NCBI GenBank assembly: GCA_025994075.1
Contig: JAMQGV010000017.1
Location: forward strand, 286,495-350,494
Direction of reading: 5' to 3'
DNA: 64,000 bases
From: Vicinamibacteria bacterium
Lineage (GTDB): Bacteria; Acidobacteriota; Vicinamibacteria; Fen-336
Made by a program: the position numbers and the translations under genes. Of this stretch, positions 51,825 through 60,715 are shown one piece after another (the stretch's first letter is position 1; each line of letters opens with the position of its first letter). The notes beneath the pieces are model-generated. The model had not been told where the DNA came from, did no database searches, and saw only the letters and a list, made by a program, of their open reading frames with translations.

Positions 51825-52783
51825 AGCGGCGGCGCTTCCTGCTCGGCGCCGCGGCGGCGGGCGCGGCCGCGGCCCAGTCGCGGCCGACCCCGACTCCGGC
51901 TCCCACGCCTGTGCCCGGCCCCGTCCTGCGGCTGGGCCCCGAGCGCCTCGCCGTCACGGAGTCGCCGCACCAGCGCGAGCTGAAGCGGGCCCTGTTCGAG
52001 CGTCTCAACGCCGACCGCGCGGCGAACGGGGTGGCGCCGCTGCTCTGGGAGCCGCGGGCCGCGCGCGTCGCCGACCGCTTCTGCCTCGACGCGGCGCTCG
52101 GCGCCAGCTTCGGCCACTGGGACCCTGAGGGCCGCGCCCCCTACGTGCGCTGGGCCCTCGCGGGCGGCGTCGACTACCACGCCGAGAACGTGGGCGCCTA
52201 CTCCATCTCGGGCGGAAGGCTTCCGGCCCCGCTGCTGGAGCTGGCGCTCGAGAGCCACGCGGCGATGATGGCCGAGCGGCCGCCGCACGACGGCCACCGC
52301 CGCACGATCCTCGACCCGACGCTGACCCACGTCGGCATCGGCGTCGGCGCCGCGGGCGGCCAGGTGCGGATGGCGCAGGAGTTCACCCGCGTCGGCTTCG
52401 AGTGGATCGAAGTGCCCGCCGCCCCGCTGCGCGCGGGAGCGACGGCCCGCTTCGCCGCCCGGCCGCTGGCGGGCCGCGAGATCGGCCTCGTCGAGGTCCG
52501 CTTCGAGCCTCCGCCGCGGCCGCTGCCCCCGGCCGACGGGCGGCACGGCGCGGCCTACGGCTATCCGCCGATCGCGCGCTCGCTGTACCCGCGCACGGCG
52601 GCAGGCGTGCGCTATCTGGACGGGTCCACGGGCGACTTCAGGGTCCAGGCCGACGGCTCGTTCGAGACCTCCTTCGCGCTCGACCGCGGTCCCGGCCTGT
52701 ATCTCGTGCTGTGCTACCTGCGCGACGGCCCGGGCGAGATGCAGGCGTTCACTGCCGCCGGCATCGTCGCCCACCCGTGGTAA
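51821..52783 (+). CDS. CAP/SCP-domain protein with Tat-like signal
   Basis: 320 aa from TTG 51821 in a TTGA overlap. N-terminus LKRRRFLLGAAAAGAAAAQ is Tat-like. Pro/Thr linker, then a CAP domain (about 50-200) with ELKRALFERLNADRAANGVAPLLWEP, the conserved His-Glu residues in ASFGHWDPEG and ENVGAYS, and HRRTILDPTLTHVGIGV. The C-terminal 120 residues form a beta-rich extension. CAP proteins are secreted and may bind lipids or cleave peptides; role unknown here. Confidence 0.85.
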   Translation: MKRRRFLLGAAAAGAAAAQSRPTPTPAPTPVPGPVLRLGPERLAVTESPHQRELKRALFERLNADRAANGVAPLLWEPRAARVADRFCLDAALGASFGHWDPEGRAPYVRWALAGGVDYHAENVGAYSISGGRLPAPLLELALESHAAMMAERPPHDGHRRTILDPTLTHVGIGVGAAGGQVRMAQEFTRVGFEWIEVPAAPLRAGATARFAARPLAGREIGLVEVRFEPPPRPLPPADGRHGAAYGYPPIARSLYPRTAAGVRYLDGSTGDFRVQADGSFETSFALDRGPGLYLVLCYLRDGPGEMQAFTAAGIVAHPW

Positions 52784-52796
52784 AAGCAACGCGCCG

Positions 52797-54839
52797 ATGA
52801 ACGAGCCCACGCCCCCCGTCGCGAAGAAGGTGCCGAAGGTCGACGTCTACCACGGCGAGCGCAGGGTGGACGACTACTTCTGGCTGCGCGACAAGCAGAA
52901 CCCCGACGTCGCGGCCTACCTGGAGGCCGAGAACGCGTACGCCGACGCCGTGATGGCGCCCACGCAGGGCTTCCAGGAGCGGCTCTACGCCGAGCTGCTC
53001 GGCCGCATCCAGGAGACCGACCTCTCGGTGCCGTACCGCGAGGGCGCCTTCTTCTGGTACTCGCGGACCGAGCAGGGGAAGCAGTACCCGATCCTGTGCC
53101 GGAAGGCGGGGTCGCTCGAGGCGCCTGAGCAGGTGACGCTCGACGTCAACGAGCTGGCGGCCGGCAAGCCGTTCATGTCGCTGGGCGCGTACGCGCCGTC
53201 GGACGACGGGCGCCTGCTCGCCTACTCGACGGACGACACCGGCTTCCGCGAGTACCGGCTGCACGTGAAGGACCTGGCGACGGGCGAGCTGCTGCCCGAG
53301 CGCATCGACAAGGTCGTCACCGTCGCCTGGGCCGCCGACGGCCGCACGCTGTTCTACACGGTCGAGGACGCGGCCAAGCGCAGCCATCGCCTCTACCGGC
53401 ACGAGGTCGGCGCCACGGGCGCGGACGAACTCGTGTACGAAGAGGCCGACGAGCGCTTCGGCGTCTACGTCGGCCGCTCGCGCAGCGGCGCATACCTGTT
53501 TCTGGCCGCCGCTTCGCACACGACGTCCGAGGTGCGCTTCCTGCGGGCGGACGCGCCGCGCGAGGCGTGGACGCTGGTCGCGGAGCGCGAGGCCGATCAC
53601 GAGTACGACGTCGAGCACCACGGCGAGCGTTTCCTGGTCCGCACCAACGACCGCGGCCGCACGTTCCGGCTGGTCTCCGCGCCGGTGGCGACGCCCGACC
53701 GCCAGCACTGGAAGGAAGAAATCCCGCTGCGGCCCGAGGTGATGCTGGAGGCCGTCGACGCCTTCCGCGACTTCCTGGTGCTGCACGAGCGCGAGTCCGG
53801 GCTGCCGCACCTGCGCGTGATCGAGGTGGCGACCGGGAGCGCGCACCGCATCGAGATGCCGGAGCCGGCCTACGACGCGTTCCCGTCCGGAAACCGCGTG
53901 TACGACACCGCCACGCTGCGCTTCAGCTACGAGTCGCTGGTGACGCCCTCCTCGGTGTTCGATTACGACATGCGCAGCCGCGAGCGCGTGCTGCTGAAGC
54001 AGCAGCCGGTGCTCGGCGGCTACGACGCCTCGCGCTACGCCTCCGAGCGCATCGCGGCCACCGCTCCCGACGGCACCGCGGTCCCGATCTCGCTCGTCTA
54101 CCGCCGCGACCTGCCGCGCGACGGCTCCGCCCGCGGCTACCTCTATGGCTACGGCTCCTACGGGCTGTCGATGCCGATCGGCTTCCGCTCGAGCCGGCTG
54201 TCGCTGCTCGACCGGGGTTTCGTCTACGCGATCGCCCACGTGCGCGGCGGCGGCGACCTCGGCAAGCCGTGGCACGACGCCGGGCGCATGCGGAACAAGC
54301 GCAACACCTTCACCGACTTCGTCGCCTGCGCGGAGCACCTGATCGCGCAGCGCTACACCGCGGCCGACCGCCTGGTGATCGAGGGCGGCTCGGCCGGCGG
54401 GCTGCTGATGGGCGCCGTCGTCAACCTGCGGCCCGAGCTGTTCCGCGTCGTGGTCAGCAAGGTGCCGTTCGTCGACGTGGTGAACACCATGATGGACGCC
54501 TCGCTGCCGCTGACCGCGGGCGAGTGGGAGGAGTGGGGCGACCCGCGGCAGCCGGAAGACTACGAGTACATGAAGTCGTACTGCCCCTACACCAACCTGG
54601 AAGCGAAGGCCTACCCGGCGATGCTGGTGCGCACCGCGTTCCACGACTCGCAGGTGATGTACTGGGAGCCCGCCAAGTACGTCGCCAGGCTGCGCACGCT
54701 GAAGTCGGACGCGAACGTGCTGCTGCTGAAGACCAACATGGCGGCTGGCCACGGCGGCGCCTCGGGCCGCTACGACGCGCTGCGCGAGACGGCCTTCGAC
54801 TACGCGTTCGTGCTGGGCCAGCTCGGGATCACGGAGTGA
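52797..54839 (+). CDS. Oligopeptidase B-like S9A peptidase
   Basis: 680 aa, no signal peptide, so cytosolic. Opens with VDVYHGERRVDDYFWLRDKQNP, typical of prolyl oligopeptidase/oligopeptidase B. A seven-bladed propeller (about 70-400) precedes the hydrolase domain: YLYGYGSYG, IAHVRGGGDLG, the nucleophile GGSAGGLLMGAVVN and the His in AGHGGASGRYD. PtrB-type enzymes cleave after Arg/Lys in short peptides. Begins the rightward run S9A-boxD-selenoprotein. Confidence 0.93.
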   Translation: MNEPTPPVAKKVPKVDVYHGERRVDDYFWLRDKQNPDVAAYLEAENAYADAVMAPTQGFQERLYAELLGRIQETDLSVPYREGAFFWYSRTEQGKQYPILCRKAGSLEAPEQVTLDVNELAAGKPFMSLGAYAPSDDGRLLAYSTDDTGFREYRLHVKDLATGELLPERIDKVVTVAWAADGRTLFYTVEDAAKRSHRLYRHEVGATGADELVYEEADERFGVYVGRSRSGAYLFLAAASHTTSEVRFLRADAPREAWTLVAEREADHEYDVEHHGERFLVRTNDRGRTFRLVSAPVATPDRQHWKEEIPLRPEVMLEAVDAFRDFLVLHERESGLPHLRVIEVATGSAHRIEMPEPAYDAFPSGNRVYDTATLRFSYESLVTPSSVFDYDMRSRERVLLKQQPVLGGYDASRYASERIAATAPDGTAVPISLVYRRDLPRDGSARGYLYGYGSYGLSMPIGFRSSRLSLLDRGFVYAIAHVRGGGDLGKPWHDAGRMRNKRNTFTDFVACAEHLIAQRYTAADRLVIEGGSAGGLLMGAVVNLRPELFRVVVSKVPFVDVVNTMMDASLPLTAGEWEEWGDPRQPEDYEYMKSYCPYTNLEAKAYPAMLVRTAFHDSQVMYWEPAKYVARLRTLKSDANVLLLKTNMAAGHGGASGRYDALRETAFDYAFVLGQLGITE

Positions 54840-54849
54840 CAGGAGAGAG

Positions 54850-56406
54850 ATGAAGACGCTCGAGAGCTACCTCTGCGGCCGCTTCGTCGCCGGCACGGGC
54901 GACGGCGAGACCATCGTCAACCCGGCGACCGAAGAACCGCTGGCGCGGGTCAGCGCCGACGGCCTCGACCGCGCGGCCGCGCTGCGCTTCGCCCGCGAGC
55001 GAGGCGGCCCCGCGCTGCGTGCGCTCACCTTCGCCGAGCGCGGCGCGCTGCTGAAGGCGGCCTGCGACGCGATCGTCGCCCACCGCAACGAGCTGCTGGA
55101 CCTGGCGGTCGCCAACGGCGGCAACACCCGCTCCGACGCGAAGTTCGACGTCGACGGCGCCACCTTCACGCTCTCGGCCTATGCCGAGCTGGGCGCCGCG
55201 CTGGGCGCCACGAAGGTGATCGCCGACGGCGACAGCATCCCCCTCGCGCGTTCGCCGCGCTTCGCGGGCCAGCACGTGCGGGTGCCACGCCAGGGCGTCG
55301 CGGTCCACGTCAACGCCTTCAACTTCCCCGCCTGGGGCCTCGCCGAGAAGGCGGCCTGCGCGCTGCTCGCCGGCGTGCCGGTGGTCACCAAGCCGGCCAG
55401 TTCCTCGGCGCTCGTCGCCCACCGCATCGTGCAGATCCTCGTCGAGAAGCAGGTGCTGCCGGAGGGCGCGCTGCAGCTCCTGTGCGGCGGCGCGGGCGAC
55501 CTGCTCGAGCACCTCGGGCCCCAGGACGTGGTCGCCTTCACCGGCTCCGCGGCGACGGGCATGAAGATCCGGCGCCTGGAGTCGGTGATCCGCCACTCGG
55601 TGCGCGTCAACGTCGAGGCCGACTCGCTCAACGCCGCGGTGCTCGGCCCCGACGTGGAGCCGGGCACCGACACCTGGGACCTGTTCGTCAAGGACGTGGT
55701 CCGCGACATGACCCAGAAGGCCGGCCAGAAGTGCACGGCGATCCGCCGCGTGCTGGTGCCGCTCGCCCAGGTGGACCGCGTGCGCGAGGAGCTGTGCGAC
55801 CGGCTGTCGGGCATCGTCGTCGGCAACCCCGCGCTGGACAACGTGCGGATGGGGCCGGTGGCGACGGCGCAGCAGCTTGCGGACGTGCGCGAGGGCATCG
55901 ACGCGCTGGCCCGCGACGGCCGCCTCGTCTACGGCGTCGCCGACCTGAAGCCGGCCGGCGTGCCCGAGGGCAAGGGCTACTTCGTGGCGCCGGTGCTGAT
56001 CGAGCTCGAACACGGCGCGGAAGGCCGCACCGTGCACGAGCGCGAGGTGTTCGGCCCCTGCTCGACGCTCGTGCCCTACGCCGGCACCGCCGCCGAGGCC
56101 GCGGAGCTGGTCGCCCGCGGCCAGGGCGGGCTCGTGTCGTCGGTCTACTCGGACGACACCGCCTTCGTGCAGGACGCGGTGCTGGGCCTCGCGCCGTACC
56201 ACGGCCGGCTGTTCCTCGGCAGCGCGAAGATCGCCGAGCACTCGCCGGGCCCCGGCACCGTGTTGCCGCTGCTCGTCCACGGCGGCCCCGGCCGCGCCGG
56301 CGGCGGCGAGGAGCTGGGCGGGCCGCGCGGCCTCGAGTTCTACACCCAGCGCGTCGCGCTCGAGGGCGCGCGCCCCGTGCTGGACCGCATCGCCGGCCGC
56401 TCGTGA
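54850..56406 (+). CDS. boxD: 3,4-dehydroadipyl-CoA semialdehyde dehydrogenase (BoxD)
   Basis: 518 aa, 10 bp after the peptidase gene. Aldehyde-dehydrogenase fold of the PaaZ-N/BoxD clade: ESYLCGRFVAGTGDG, HVNAFNFPAWGLAEKAACALLAGVPVVTKPAS, FTGSAATGMKI, the Glu in NVEADSLNAAVLG and the catalytic Cys in QKAGQKCTAIRR. BoxD oxidises 3,4-dehydroadipyl-CoA semialdehyde in aerobic benzoyl-CoA degradation. No boxA, boxB or boxC lies in the window, so BoxD may serve an unlinked pathway. Stop overlaps the selenoprotein start (GTGA). Confidence 0.88.
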   Translation: MKTLESYLCGRFVAGTGDGETIVNPATEEPLARVSADGLDRAAALRFARERGGPALRALTFAERGALLKAACDAIVAHRNELLDLAVANGGNTRSDAKFDVDGATFTLSAYAELGAALGATKVIADGDSIPLARSPRFAGQHVRVPRQGVAVHVNAFNFPAWGLAEKAACALLAGVPVVTKPASSSALVAHRIVQILVEKQVLPEGALQLLCGGAGDLLEHLGPQDVVAFTGSAATGMKIRRLESVIRHSVRVNVEADSLNAAVLGPDVEPGTDTWDLFVKDVVRDMTQKAGQKCTAIRRVLVPLAQVDRVREELCDRLSGIVVGNPALDNVRMGPVATAQQLADVREGIDALARDGRLVYGVADLKPAGVPEGKGYFVAPVLIELEHGAEGRTVHEREVFGPCSTLVPYAGTAAEAAELVARGQGGLVSSVYSDDTAFVQDAVLGLAPYHGRLFLGSAKIAEHSPGPGTVLPLLVHGGPGRAGGGEELGGPRGLEFYTQRVALEGARPVLDRIAGRS

Positions 56407-56924
56407 AGCTGGGCAAGGACGTCGCCGCGCTGAAGGTCCAGGACCTGGACGGCGGCGAGAGGGCACTCGGCGAGACGTGGCGTGAGCGGACCGCGGTGCT
56501 CGTGTTCCTGCGCCACTTCGGCTGAATGTTCTGCCGCGAGCAGGCGGTGCAGTTGCACCGCGAGCGCGACGCGATCCGGCGCAAGGGCGCGGATCTGGTC
56601 TTCGTCGGCAACGGCAACCGCCGCTTCGCGCGCGGCTTCCGCGACGAGTTCGCGATCGAGGCGCCGATCTACGTGGACCCCGAGCTCGTCGCCTACCGCG
56701 CGCTCGAGTTCTCGCGCCCGGTGCTCGGCCTGCTCAACCCCAAGGTGTGGGTCGCCGGCGCACGGGCGCTCGGCGGCGGCGCCCGCCAGGGAGCGATCCA
56801 GGGCGACGCCTTCCAGCTCGGCGGCGTGCTGGTCGTCCGCAAGGACGGCACCGTGGCCTACCGCTTCGCCAGCGCCACCGCCGGCGACCACCCGCCGGTG
56901 ACCGAGGTGCTGGCGGCGCTGTAG
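56403..56924 (+). CDS. Peroxiredoxin-like (AhpC/TSA_2) selenoprotein with UGA-encoded Sec
   Basis: 173 residues from GTG 56403 if TGA 56523-56525 (codon 41) is read as selenocysteine. The frame is continuous on both sides: upstream it reads VLVFLRHFG, downstream MFCREQAVQLHRERDAI, so the redox motif is U-M-F-C where AhpC/TSA_2 relatives have C-P-F-C. The rest follows the family: DLVFVGNGN, YVDPELVAYRALEF, RQGAIQGDAFQLGGVLVV and AGDHPPVTEVLAAL. A hairpin suitable as a bacterial SECIS lies 19-36 bases after the TGA. Without recoding the gene would make only a 40-residue peptide. Likely a cytosolic thiol peroxidase or reductase. GTGA overlap with boxD. The selABCD genes must lie elsewhere. Confidence 0.85.
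56544..56561 (+). promoter_or_regulatory. SECIS-like hairpin downstream of the in-frame TGA
   Basis: GCGGTGC-AGTT-GCACCGC: a perfect 7-bp stem with a tetraloop that contains G. The loop begins 26 bases after the TGA, inside the 16-37-base window known for bacterial SECIS apical loops. After a 2x2 mismatch two further G-C pairs (G56540/C56565, C56541/G56564) can form below. It lies within the coding sequence, as bacterial SECIS elements do. Confidence 0.7.
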
Positions 56925-56928
56925 GCGC

Positions 56929-59364
56929 TCAGCGCGGGCGCAGGATCGTGCGGCCTTCGGCCGCCGCCTCGACTTCTGCGCGCTCCATCAGCAGCGGGTG
57001 GTACTCGCCTTTCGCCCACAGCGGGAACAGGTCGTCGTAGTGCGGCGAGGTCGGGATGCCCGACTGGCCCGCCGGCAGCACGCCCCTGGCGCGGCCCGGC
57101 TCGGCGAAGTCCGTGAGCTGGCGCATCGACGGGCCGTGGGCGACCGCGAAGCTGCCCTCGCGGTACTCGGCCTTGGCGACGGTGTGCGTCGCGCCGGGCA
57201 GCGGGATCGGGCCGCGGTTGAAGTACGCCGCGAGCGGCGGCCCCGCCGCCGACAGCGGGTGGGTCAGGGTCAGCGTGTGGACGCGGCCCCAGGTCCACTC
57301 GGCGGGCGGGCCGCCCAGCTCGACCGAGAGCTCCGCGACCGCGCGCTCCAGCGCCGCGCGCAGCACCGCCGGCTGGTCCTCGACGACGTTCGCCGTGTCC
57401 GTGCGATCGAGCCAGCGCGCGGCGCCGTCGTCCAGCACGGCGCGCAGCATCAGCGACGAGATGTTGGCGCGCGCGCGGTAGCGCTGCGCCAGCTCGGGCC
57501 CCAGCTCGTCCTCGAACACCTCGTGGAACAGCCGGCGATAGAACGTCGCGAACACGGTCGCCGCGGCGGAGTCGACCCGCATGCGCCCGTCGAAGGCCCT
57601 CAGCAGATCGACCGCAGCGGCCACCCGCGGGTCGGCCGGCGGCCGGGCGTCGAAGGCCGCGACGATCCGCGGCGTCCAGCGCCGGGCGCTCACCCACAGG
57701 TCGTCGACGTGCAGCGCGGCGAGGTCGTCGGGGCTCAGCTTCGGCTTGCCGGACAGCACCTCGGTGATGCGCTCGAAGCGGTCGAACGGCTCCCACTGCG
57801 AGGAGATGTAGTACTTCGCCGGCGGCGCGACGGTCGGCGAGTTGGCGGAAGCGACGAAGCCCTGCTCGGGGTCGAGCACGCTCGGGTTGTCCTCGAACGG
57901 CCAGAAGCCGTCCCAGTCCTCGCTGCCGTCGCCGCGGCGCACGCGGGTGCCCTCCTGCGGTCCGAGGAAGCGGGGGATGGCGCCGGCGGTCTGCATCCCG
58001 ATGTGGCCGGCGCGGTCGGCGTAGACCACGTTCTGGGCGAGGGCGCCGAAGCGGGACAACGCCGCGCGGAAGCTCTCCCAGTCGCGGGCCCGGTTCAGGC
58101 GGTAGAAGGCCTCGGCCTCGTTCGCGTGGGTGGCGGCGTCGTGGACCCACTGGAACGACAGCCCCTGCGGCGCGCCCTCGATCAGGTCGCTGACCAGCGG
58201 CCCGTGGGGCGTGCGGCGCACCACCAGCTTCACGTCGGCGCCGCCCTTGACCTTCAGCGTCTCCTCGCGCACCGCCAGCGGCACCCACTCGCCGCGGTGG
58301 CGCACGTGGCCGGGGTCGCCCGGGCCGATCTCCTCGACGAAGAAGTCGCCCGCGTCCTGCATCAGGTTGGTGAAGCCCCAGGCGACGTCGCGGTTGCGGC
58401 CGATGGCGACGAACGGCAGCCCGGGCAGCGTCACCCCGATCACGTCGAGCCCGGCGCCCTGCAGGTGGGCCTGGTACCAGATGCCGGGCAGGCCGTGCGA
58501 GAGGTGCGGGTCGTTGGCGAGCAGGGCGTGGCCGGTGGCACTGCGCGACGGCGCGATCGCCCAGTTGTTCGAGGCCCGCGGCTCGCCGACCAGGCCGAGC
58601 AGCGCGTCGGCCTCGCGCGAGAGCGCGAACAGGCGGGGCTGGAGGCGACCCTGCGCGGGCGCGGTCGAGGCGAGGCGCGGGGCCGAGACGCCGGGCGTCG
58701 GCGCCGGCGCCGGGAACGTCGAAGGGCGCGCGCCCCAGTTGTAGGGGAACAGCTCGGCGGTCCGCTCCGCGCCGAGGCGGGCGACGGTGTCCTCGTACAG
58801 CGGGTCGAAGTGCCAGGAGACCTGCAGCGACCACGCCATGTAGCCGACGACGCCGACGAAGTCGTCGGCCGCGAACGGCGCGGGCCGGTGGCCGAGCAGG
58901 GCGAACTCCGGGGGCAGCCGGCCGCCCAGCTCGCGCAGCGCGGCGTTGGCGCCGCGGGCGTAGGCGTCGAAGGCGGCGCGCACGTCGGGGCTGGCCTGCG
59001 CGAGGTGGCGGCGACCGATGCCGTGCAGGTCGAGCGTCCGGAACAGCTTGTCGACGTCCAGCGCCCGCGCCCCGAACAGCTCCGCGAGCCGGCCCTGGCT
59101 GAGCAGGCGCAGCGTCTCCATCTGGAACAGGCGGTCCTGGACGTGGGCGTAGGCGAGGCCGTAGTGCAGGCCGTCCTCGTCGGTGGCGAACACGTGGGGC
59201 ACGCCCCAGCGGTCGCGCACGATCTCGACCGGGGTCGCGAGGCCTGCGACCCGCAGGTCCGCGTTGCGCGCCGGCAGCGCTCGCCGCGTGAAGTGGAGCA
59301 GTGCCGCGGCGGCCAGCGCGAGCACGACGAGTCCGAACAGCACGGCCCGATCGAAACGGCGCAT
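56929..59364 (-). CDS. Penicillin-acylase family (S45) Ntn-hydrolase
   Basis: 811 aa. N-terminal TM/signal (about 8-25). The alpha chain precedes the self-cleavage point at the nucleophile Ser265 in GEPRAS-NNWAI; the beta chain carries the oxyanion region and the Asn/Arg residues typical of S45 enzymes. Other matches: DRWGVPHVFATDEDGLHYGLAYAHVQDRLFQMETLR and GRNRDVAWGFTN. Such periplasmic enzymes cleave acyl amides, including N-acyl-homoserine lactones, fatty acylated peptides and penicillins. The natural substrate is unknown. Tail-to-tail with the selenoprotein gene (4-bp gap). Confidence 0.93.
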   Translation of the reverse strand: MRRFDRAVLFGLVVLALAAAALLHFTRRALPARNADLRVAGLATPVEIVRDRWGVPHVFATDEDGLHYGLAYAHVQDRLFQMETLRLLSQGRLAELFGARALDVDKLFRTLDLHGIGRRHLAQASPDVRAAFDAYARGANAALRELGGRLPPEFALLGHRPAPFAADDFVGVVGYMAWSLQVSWHFDPLYEDTVARLGAERTAELFPYNWGARPSTFPAPAPTPGVSAPRLASTAPAQGRLQPRLFALSREADALLGLVGEPRASNNWAIAPSRSATGHALLANDPHLSHGLPGIWYQAHLQGAGLDVIGVTLPGLPFVAIGRNRDVAWGFTNLMQDAGDFFVEEIGPGDPGHVRHRGEWVPLAVREETLKVKGGADVKLVVRRTPHGPLVSDLIEGAPQGLSFQWVHDAATHANEAEAFYRLNRARDWESFRAALSRFGALAQNVVYADRAGHIGMQTAGAIPRFLGPQEGTRVRRGDGSEDWDGFWPFEDNPSVLDPEQGFVASANSPTVAPPAKYYISSQWEPFDRFERITEVLSGKPKLSPDDLAALHVDDLWVSARRWTPRIVAAFDARPPADPRVAAAVDLLRAFDGRMRVDSAAATVFATFYRRLFHEVFEDELGPELAQRYRARANISSLMLRAVLDDGAARWLDRTDTANVVEDQPAVLRAALERAVAELSVELGGPPAEWTWGRVHTLTLTHPLSAAGPPLAAYFNRGPIPLPGATHTVAKAEYREGSFAVAHGPSMRQLTDFAEPGRARGVLPAGQSGIPTSPHYDDLFPLWAKGEYHPLLMERAEVEAAAEGRTILRPR

Positions 59365-59430
59365 CCACGCCCTCCCGGGAAGCGTCGCGATTGTAGGCCG
59401 GCCGCGGCGCCGTCACGGGGAGGCGCTAGG

Positions 59431-60711
59431 ATGATCCGCATGTCCCGCGCCGCTGCACCCACCCTGCTGCTCGCGGCCGCGGTGGCGGCCGGCGGTTGCT
59501 CGGGCGTGCGCGACGCGTTCGGGACGGACGCCGCCGCGGGGCGGCAGGCGGCGCACGACCTGCTGACGGTCGTCGGCCAGCGCTTCGGGCCGACCCGCAG
59601 CTCGGACGAGCACGGCACCACCCGGGACCTGCTGCTGAAGCACTCGTTCTCCCCCTCGCCGCTGATGGAGGCGAGCTTCTGGCACGACCGGCGCGGCCCG
59701 CTCCGGCGCGTGGGGTTCGTCGGGGCGCCGGCCGGCACGCACTACCACTTCGGCCTCGCGGCCCAGCCGCCCGCGCTGTCGAGCCTGGCCTCGGCCCGGG
59801 TCGAGATGAAGCTGACCGACGCGGGCGGCGGCGCGTTCGTGTGGGAGCGTCGCGACGAACTCGCCACCGGGCACTTCGGCGGGGAGTCCGCCAGCGCGGG
59901 GTGGAGCGCGCTGCTGCGCGCGCTGGAGGGTGCCGCCGCGCGCCGGGAGGACGCCGGCCTGGTGCTGCGCCGGGAACTGCCGCGCGCGCGCCAGGCCCTG
60001 GGCCGGGCGCTGACGCTGCACGCGCTCGACGCGCGCCGCGAGGGGGACACCACGGCCGTCTCGCTGGCGCTCGAGCTGTCGACCGCGTCGTTGAGTGCGA
60101 CCCACCCTCGCTACGCGCGCTTCCTCGAGACCTACGTGCCGCCGATGCAGGCCCACGCGCGCGGCGAAGATGCCGCCGGCCGCGCCTTCTTCGAGGCCGA
60201 GGCCGAGCGCATGCGGCTGATGCTGCGCTTCCGCGTGCGCGACGGACGCCTGGTCACGCTCGCGGCCCCGCACGCGCCGGTCGGATCGCCGTTCCGCCTG
60301 GTGATGGGGTTCAGCACGAAGAGCGGATTGTTCCGCGTGGGCGTCGACGACCTGTCCGCGCGAGGCGAAGTCGCGGCCGGCCCCCGCGCCCGCCTCGACC
60401 TCGCCTTCCGCGAGAAGCCGCGCTGGCGGCTGCCATTCTTCGTCAAGCCGTTCCTGCGCGGCCCGCTCGACCACTCGTTCACGGGCGAAGGCAGCCGCCT
60501 GCGCTTCGCGTTCGCCCCGCTGCCCGCGGGCGGCCACGAGGTGTGGCGCGACTACCGCTTCCCGGTCCGCGAGACCTGGGTCACCCGCTTCGTCGGCAGC
60601 ATGGCCTCGGGCACGGTGCAGGACTTCCGCAACGGCGCCGAGCCGGAGGCGGACGCGTTCGTGCGCGAGGCGTTCTTCGCGCTGCGCGACGACCTGCTGG
60701 CGCTGCCCTGA
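59431..60711 (+). CDS. Lipoprotein of unknown function
   Basis: 426 aa from ATG 59431 (GGGGAGG upstream). Lipobox AAGG-C23 gives a lipid-anchored protein; Ser at +2 suggests the outer membrane. The body is mixed alpha/beta with YHFGLAAQPPALSSLASARVEMKL and a C-terminal part (DLAFREKPRWRLPFFVKPFLRGPLDHSF) that looks beta-strand-rich. No domain recognised. Convergent with the ABC exporter genes (4-bp gap). Confidence 0.75.
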   Translation: MIRMSRAAAPTLLLAAAVAAGGCSGVRDAFGTDAAAGRQAAHDLLTVVGQRFGPTRSSDEHGTTRDLLLKHSFSPSPLMEASFWHDRRGPLRRVGFVGAPAGTHYHFGLAAQPPALSSLASARVEMKLTDAGGGAFVWERRDELATGHFGGESASAGWSALLRALEGAAARREDAGLVLRRELPRARQALGRALTLHALDARREGDTTAVSLALELSTASLSATHPRYARFLETYVPPMQAHARGEDAAGRAFFEAEAERMRLMLRFRVRDGRLVTLAAPHAPVGSPFRLVMGFSTKSGLFRVGVDDLSARGEVAAGPRARLDLAFREKPRWRLPFFVKPFLRGPLDHSFTGEGSRLRFAFAPLPAGGHEVWRDYRFPVRETWVTRFVGSMASGTVQDFRNGAEPEADAFVREAFFALRDDLLALP

Positions 60712-60715
60712 ACCT

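Noticed and set aside
56523..56525. TGA read as a nonsense mutation or sequencing error
   Set aside because: The frame is intact on both sides, the position is the redox Cys of the family and a SECIS-like hairpin follows at the right distance. Recoding is the better explanation, though not proven.
56998..59400. Long plus-strand frame antisense to the penicillin-acylase gene
   Set aside because: It runs into the true lipoprotein start at 59431, but the part before that is compositionally a shadow of the S45 gene.
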